Source: Flavobacterium sp.
GTDB lineage: Bacteria > Bacteroidota > Bacteroidia > Flavobacteriales > Flavobacteriaceae
DNA: 9,847 bases
NCBI GenBank assembly: GCA_018062725.1
Contig: JAGORP010000083.1
Coordinates: 1 to 9,847 of the forward strand
Direction: 5' to 3'
Positions 7,158-9,847 of this stretch are shown one piece after another; positions within the stretch are counted from its first letter, which is position 1, and each line of letters opens with the position of its first letter. The notes under the pieces are model-generated. The model ran no database searches and was not told the origin of the DNA. It saw only the letters and a program-made list of their open reading frames with translations. The translations under genes were made by a program, and so were the position numbers.

Positions 7158-8439
7158 TTTTAAGTGATTTTAAGCGTACCGTAACTGCATTTTTGTGGGC
7201 TTGTAATCCTTCTGCTTCTGCCATGATTTCAATAGCCTTTCCTATGTTTTGAATTCCTTTTTCTGAGATTTTCTGGAATGTCATCGATTTCATAAAACTA
7301 TCCAGATTCACACCACTATAATTCTTTGCATAGCCATTCGTAGGCAGTGTGTGATTGGTGCCTGATGCATAATCGCCTGCACTTTCAGGTGTATAATTCC
7401 CAATAAAAACAGATCCTGCATTCATAATGTTATTTACAAAAAAAACTTCATTTTTACTGCAAACGATAAAGTGTTCGGGAGCGTAATCGTTGATGAAATC
7501 AATCGCTTTTTGATCGTTTTTGACCAAAATCAATTTTGAATTATCGATAGCTTTTTGGGCAATTTCTTTTCGAGGCAAATCATTCAATTGTTTTTGAATT
7601 TCCGTTTCTACAGATTTTAAGACCGATTTTGAAGTCGTAACTAAAATTACCTGACTATCTGGTCCATGTTCTGCTTGACTCAATAAATCGGCCGCTACAA
7701 AAACAGGATTCGCCGATACATCGGCAAAAACAAGTAATTCACTTGGTCCGGCAGGCATATCAATAGCTACATTATATTGTGTAGCCACTTGTTTAGCAAC
7801 GGTCACAAATTGGTTTCCAGGCCCAAATATCTTAAAGACTTTATCGATTGTTTTTGTACCGAAAGTCATGGCGGCAATTGCTTGAATACCTCCCACCTTA
7901 TAGATTTTAGTAATACCACACAAATTGGCAGCATACAAAATCGCTGGATTAATGCTTCCGTTTTTATCGGGTGGCGTACACAATGTAATTTCTTTGCACC
8001 CTGCTAATTTTGCAGGAATCGCCAACATTAATACCGTTGAAAATAGTGGTGCTGAGCCTCCAGGAATATACAAGCCCACTTTTTGAATGGCTTTTTTTTC
8101 TTGCCAGCAAAGTACTCCGTTGGTAGTTTCTATTTCAATTTTAGCCGTTTTTTGTGCTCCATGAAATAGTTCAATATTTGATTTAGCCAAAGCAATCGCT
8201 TCTTTTAAATCGGTTGAAACAACAGCTATTGCTTCTTTAATTTCTTTAGTGGAAACTTCCATATTTTCAACACTAATACCGTCAAAAAATGAGGTGTATT
8301 TCGCAATAGCAGCATCTCCATTTTTTTGAACTTCTTTAAAAATTCCTTTAACGGTTTCTTCTATGTCAGAATACCTTTTTGTTGGTCTTTCGGTTAGAGA
8401 TAACCATTGTTCACTTTCGGGATAAATATATTTTTTCAT
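7147..8439 (-). CDS. hisD: Histidinol dehydrogenase HisD
   Basis: The product is 430 residues, the usual HisD length. Signature segments are VGLYIPGGSAPLFSTVLM (121-138), KVGGIQAIAAM (181-191), FGPGNQFV (205-212), MPAGPSELLVFAD (228-240) and DLLSQAEHGPDSQ (251-263). By analogy with E. coli HisD the zinc ligands are Gln255, His258, Asp356 (in PESAGDYASG) and His415 (in GLQAHKNAV), and the catalytic Glu/His pair is Glu322-His323 (PEHF). It oxidises L-histidinol to L-histidine with two NAD+, the last pathway steps. It starts 11 bases after hisG and overlaps hisC by 11 bases. All key residues are present. Confidence 0.98.
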   Translation of the reverse strand: MKKYIYPESEQWLSLTERPTKRYSDIEETVKGIFKEVQKNGDAAIAKYTSFFDGISVENMEVSTKEIKEAIAVVSTDLKEAIALAKSNIELFHGAQKTAKIEIETTNGVLCWQEKKAIQKVGLYIPGGSAPLFSTVLMLAIPAKLAGCKEITLCTPPDKNGSINPAILYAANLCGITKIYKVGGIQAIAAMTFGTKTIDKVFKIFGPGNQFVTVAKQVATQYNVAIDMPAGPSELLVFADVSANPVFVAADLLSQAEHGPDSQVILVTTSKSVLKSVETEIQKQLNDLPRKEIAQKAIDNSKLILVKNDQKAIDFINDYAPEHFIVCSKNEVFFVNNIMNAGSVFIGNYTPESAGDYASGTNHTLPTNGYAKNYSGVNLDSFMKSMTFQKISEKGIQNIGKAIEIMAEAEGLQAHKNAVTVRLKSLKNGN

Positions 8440-8450
8440 GATGTTATAGT

Positions 8451-9308
8451 TTATAAAACGATTTTTTCAATGGGACAAACTAAAATTCCTTCGGCTCCGG
8501 CTGATTTTAATTGATCGATAACTTCCCAAAATTTTTCCTCATCTATCACTGAGTGCACACTGCTCCAGCCTTCTTCGGCTAAAGGCATAACCGTTGGACT
8601 TTTTAAAACAGGCAGGATTTGACTCACTTCCTGAATTTTATCATTAGGGACATTCATTAAAATATATTTTGATTTTCGAGCTCTTAAAACCGATTGGATT
8701 CGGAATAAAAGTTGTTGAAGAGTTTGATTTGCATCATCCGAAATTAAAGGAGAAACAGCCAATACTGCTTCGCTCTTAAGGATTACTTCGACTTCTTTTA
8801 GATTGTTTTTGAATAAAGTACTGCCGCTGGAAACAATGTCTACGATAGCATCAGAAAGGCCAATATTTGGTGCAATTTCTACTGAACCTGATATTTGGTG
8901 GATATCGATTGCAACATTTTTAGAATTAAAGTAATCGGTTACCGTTTTTGGGTAAGAAGTAGCGATGCGTAATCCGTCTAAATCATTAATAGATTGGTAA
9001 TTAAAGTTTTTAGGGACTGCTACTGATACTTTGCATTTTGAGAAGTCTAATTTTTCAACAACCTGAATGTCTTGTCCTTTTTCGACCAGAAGATTGTCGC
9101 CAACAATAGCTACATCTACTACTCCATCTATCAGATATTGAGGAATATCAGAATTTCGTAAGTAATACACTTCCAGCGGGAAATTCGTAGCTGTGGCTTT
9201 GAGTTGATCGTTCCCATTGTTGATGGAAATCCCTGAATCTTTAAGAATTTGAATGCTGTCTTCGTTTAAGCGTCCTGATTTTTGAATGGCAATTTTTAAA
9301 ATACTCAT
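8451..9308 (-). CDS. hisG: ATP phosphoribosyltransferase HisG, long form
   Basis: The product is 285 residues, the long (HisG-L) form that works alone as a hexamer and needs no HisZ partner. The catalytic part has LKIAIQKSGRL (4-14), VVDVAIVGDN (63-72), GSVE (141-144) and the PRPP-binding motif DAIVDIVSSGSTL (153-165). A C-terminal ACT-like domain (about 208-285, including PTVMPLAEEGWSSVHSVI) is the site of histidine feedback inhibition in this family. It condenses ATP with PRPP, the committed step, so it is likely controlled both allosterically and through the leader upstream. The chosen ATG at 9308 starts MSILKIAIQKSGRL with the right N-terminal spacing. That ATG lies in the 3' arm of a perfect 8-bp hairpin (9301-9330). 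It is the first structural gene of the operon. Confidence 0.98.
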   Translation of the reverse strand: MSILKIAIQKSGRLNEDSIQILKDSGISINNGNDQLKATATNFPLEVYYLRNSDIPQYLIDGVVDVAIVGDNLLVEKGQDIQVVEKLDFSKCKVSVAVPKNFNYQSINDLDGLRIATSYPKTVTDYFNSKNVAIDIHQISGSVEIAPNIGLSDAIVDIVSSGSTLFKNNLKEVEVILKSEAVLAVSPLISDDANQTLQQLLFRIQSVLRARKSKYILMNVPNDKIQEVSQILPVLKSPTVMPLAEEGWSSVHSVIDEEKFWEVIDQLKSAGAEGILVCPIEKIVL

Positions 9309-9330
9309 TTTGTTTGAAATTTATGAGTAT
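9301..9330 (-). promoter_or_regulatory. Hairpin sequestering the hisG start codon
   Basis: In the transcript AUACUCAU (9330-9323) pairs perfectly with AUGAGUAU (9308-9301) across a 14-base A/U-rich loop. The AUG of hisG is the first three bases of the 3' arm. The 5' arm, extended by one base as UAUACUCA (9331-9324), is also perfectly complementary to UGAGUAUA in the attenuator hairpin (9374-9367). The two pairings are mutually exclusive. The complementarity is seen directly; a translational role is inferred. Confidence 0.5.
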
Positions 9331-9351
9331 ACCAGCGAAGTTTTATGCAAC

Positions 9352-9382
9352 AAAAAACCCGTTTGATATACTCAAACGGGTT
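9352..9382 (-). terminator. Intrinsic terminator (attenuator) between leader peptide and hisG
   Basis: On the minus strand AACCCGUUUGA (9382-9372) pairs perfectly with UCAAACGGGUU (9366-9356) around a 5-base GUAUA loop, and the transcript then runs UUUUUUG, the first two U belonging to the stem. It sits 33 bases after the leader-peptide stop codon and 44 bases before the hisG ATG, so it would stop transcription before any structural gene. This position, after a His-rich leader ORF, makes it an attenuator rather than the end of the upstream gene. Confidence 0.88.
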
Positions 9383-9407
9383 AATAGTTTATATGATTTT
9401 ACACAAT

Positions 9408-9446
9408 ATCATCACTACCTCGCTCGAGCGTGGGAAAAATGATGAT
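9408..9446 (-). promoter_or_regulatory. Leader hairpin 1:2 involving the His codons
   Basis: In the transcript AUCAUCAUU (9446-9438), covering the last His codons of the run, pairs with AGUGAUGAU (9416-9408) just past the leader stop codon: 9 bp with one G-U. Above an internal loop the stem continues with CC/GG, an A-A mismatch and CGC/GCG closing a UCGA loop (palindrome CGCTCGAGCG, 9421-9430). A ribosome stalled on the His codons would melt this stem and free the 3' arm. This is the expected segment 1:2 of an attenuator. Confidence 0.6.
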
Positions 9447-9471
9447 GATGATGTAATTGATTTAAAAACAT
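9415..9471 (-). CDS. hisL: his operon leader peptide (attenuation peptide)
   Basis: An 18-codon ORF reads MFLNQLHHHHHFSHARAR and ends in TAG (9417-9415). It contains five consecutive CAT His codons (9453-9439) and a CAC His codon (9432-9430), so 6 of 18 residues are histidine. Its ATG (9471-9469) lies 18 bases downstream of a consensus -7 box, preceded by the A-rich AAAAAGAAATT. It is followed by an intrinsic terminator and then hisG. This matches the known logic of ribosome-mediated attenuation in enterobacterial his operons. When charged His-tRNA is scarce the ribosome stalls on the CAT run and changes downstream RNA folding. The peptide has no resemblance to the E. coli HisL sequence beyond the His run, so hisL is a functional label. 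The product is not expected to act as a protein. Confidence 0.85.
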   Translation of the reverse strand: MFLNQLHHHHHFSHARAR

Positions 9472-9489
9472 AATTTCTTTTTGATGCCA

Positions 9490-9522
9490 CAAAGATATGC
9501 TGATTAATTTTTAAAAAACAAA
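9490..9522 (-). promoter_or_regulatory. his operon promoter, Bacteroidota type
   Basis: On the minus strand TTTG (9522-9519) and TATCTTTG (9497-9490) are separated by 21 bases, fitting the Bacteroidota primary sigma-factor pattern of a TTTG-like -33 element and TAnnTTTG -7 element. Transcription would begin roughly at 9480-9485, leaving only about 10-15 bases before the leader-peptide ATG. It is the only exact TAnnTTTG element I found in a correctly placed intergenic position. Confidence 0.8.
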
Positions 9523-9535
9523 TTTATTTTAAATT

Positions 9536-9847
9536 TTAAGAAATGTTTACCCCAAAAAGATGTCCAACTAAAGCTGTTAAACCCATAGCAATAGTACCCC
9601 AAAAAGTAATTCTAAAAATGGCTTTTATAATTCCTGAACCACCCGCTTTAGCGGCTATTGCACCTAAACCAGCTAGAAAAAGAATAGCCAATCCATAGAG
9701 GGAATATTCCATATTTTTGACCGGAAAAAATAAGGTCACCAAAAAAGGCAAAACTCCTCCAAATATAAAGGCAGCACCAGAAGCAAAAGCGGCTTGTAAG
9801 GGATTAGCCTGAGAAATTTCGTTAATGCCTAATTCATCTCTGACATG
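9536..9847 (-). CDS. VIT/CCC1-family membrane transporter, 5'-truncated by window edge
   Basis: The frame is open to the window edge, so only the last 103 residues are visible; the apparent TTG start at 9751 is internal. The fragment opens with HVRDELGINEI and NPLQAAFASGAAFIFGGVLPFL, the conserved pattern before and within a late transmembrane helix of VIT1/CCC1 proteins. Two more hydrophobic stretches follow (YGLAILFLAGLGAIAAKAGG and IFRITFWGTIAMGLTALVGHLFGV), and the protein ends GVNIS. The family moves Fe2+ or Mn2+ across membranes; substrate and direction cannot be told from this part. It is on the same strand as the his operon and ends 13 bases upstream of the his -33 element. I see no terminator between them, so read-through would enter the his leader and be subject to the attenuator. 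Confidence 0.85.
   Translation of the reverse strand, partial: HVRDELGINEISQANPLQAAFASGAAFIFGGVLPFLVTLFFPVKNMEYSLYGLAILFLAGLGAIAAKAGGSGIIKAIFRITFWGTIAMGLTALVGHLFGVNIS

Noticed and set aside
7777..8007. 76-codon plus-strand ORF opposite hisD, rich in Cys and His
   Set aside because: Antisense to the conserved core of HisD; the composition follows from the complement.
9439..9453. The (ATG)5 / (CAT)5 run as a simple microsatellite
   Set aside because: It is in frame in a short ORF with an added CAC His codon, placed between a promoter and a terminator before hisG. A leader-peptide explanation fits much better than random slippage.
1..9847. CRISPR arrays, tRNA or rRNA genes, insertion sequences, phage or defence genes
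   Set aside because: No spaced direct repeats, no transposase or recombinase motifs, and no cloverleaf or rRNA-like sequence noticed. The window is densely filled by housekeeping genes.

Overview
The window looks like chromosomal DNA from a Flavobacterium-like member of the Bacteroidota. It is AT-rich, and start codons are preceded by A-rich sequence with no clear Shine-Dalgarno sites. The one well-placed promoter has the Bacteroidota form TTTG-N21-TAnnTTTG. Genus level is an inference from protein style and gene order.

Layout: (1) 2-838, plus strand: the 3' part of a YbdG/MscM-type mechanosensitive channel gene, closed by an intrinsic terminator (865-905). (2) 909-1705, minus strand: a two-gene unit, a Nudix hydrolase followed by a hotdog-fold acyl-CoA thioesterase, joined by an ATGA stop/start overlap. 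(3) 1795-2187, plus strand: a small conserved-looking protein of unknown function whose stop codon overlaps that of hisIE. (4) 2184-9308, minus strand: a complete histidine operon in the order hisG-hisD-hisC-hisB-hisH-hisA-hisF-hisIE. (5) 9309-9522: the his promoter and leader. (6) 9536-9847, minus strand: the 3' end of a VIT/CCC1-family membrane protein gene.

Together the eight his genes cover every step from PRPP + ATP to L-histidine. HisG makes PR-ATP, and HisIE performs both pyrophosphohydrolysis and ring opening. HisA isomerises, and HisH/HisF form the glutamine-dependent IGP synthase. The bifunctional HisB supplies IGP dehydratase and histidinol-phosphate phosphatase. HisC transaminates and HisD carries out the final double oxidation. 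Most junctions overlap or are a few bases apart. The exception is the 93-base hisB/hisH gap, which is tiled by two mini-ORFs overlapping each other and both flanking genes, and which also holds an inverted repeat.

The most interesting part is the his leader, which is too short to be called by ordinary gene finding. On the minus strand an 18-codon ORF (9471-9415) encodes MFLNQLHHHHHFSHARAR, with five consecutive His codons and a sixth soon after. It lies just downstream of the TTTG/TATCTTTG promoter and is followed by an 11-bp intrinsic terminator (9382-9352) before hisG. This is the architecture of ribosome-mediated transcription attenuation. In addition, the hisG start codon sits in a perfect 8-bp hairpin whose 5' arm is also perfectly complementary to the terminator loop region. 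That suggests a second, translational layer of control. The pairings are visible in the sequence; the regulatory logic is inferred.
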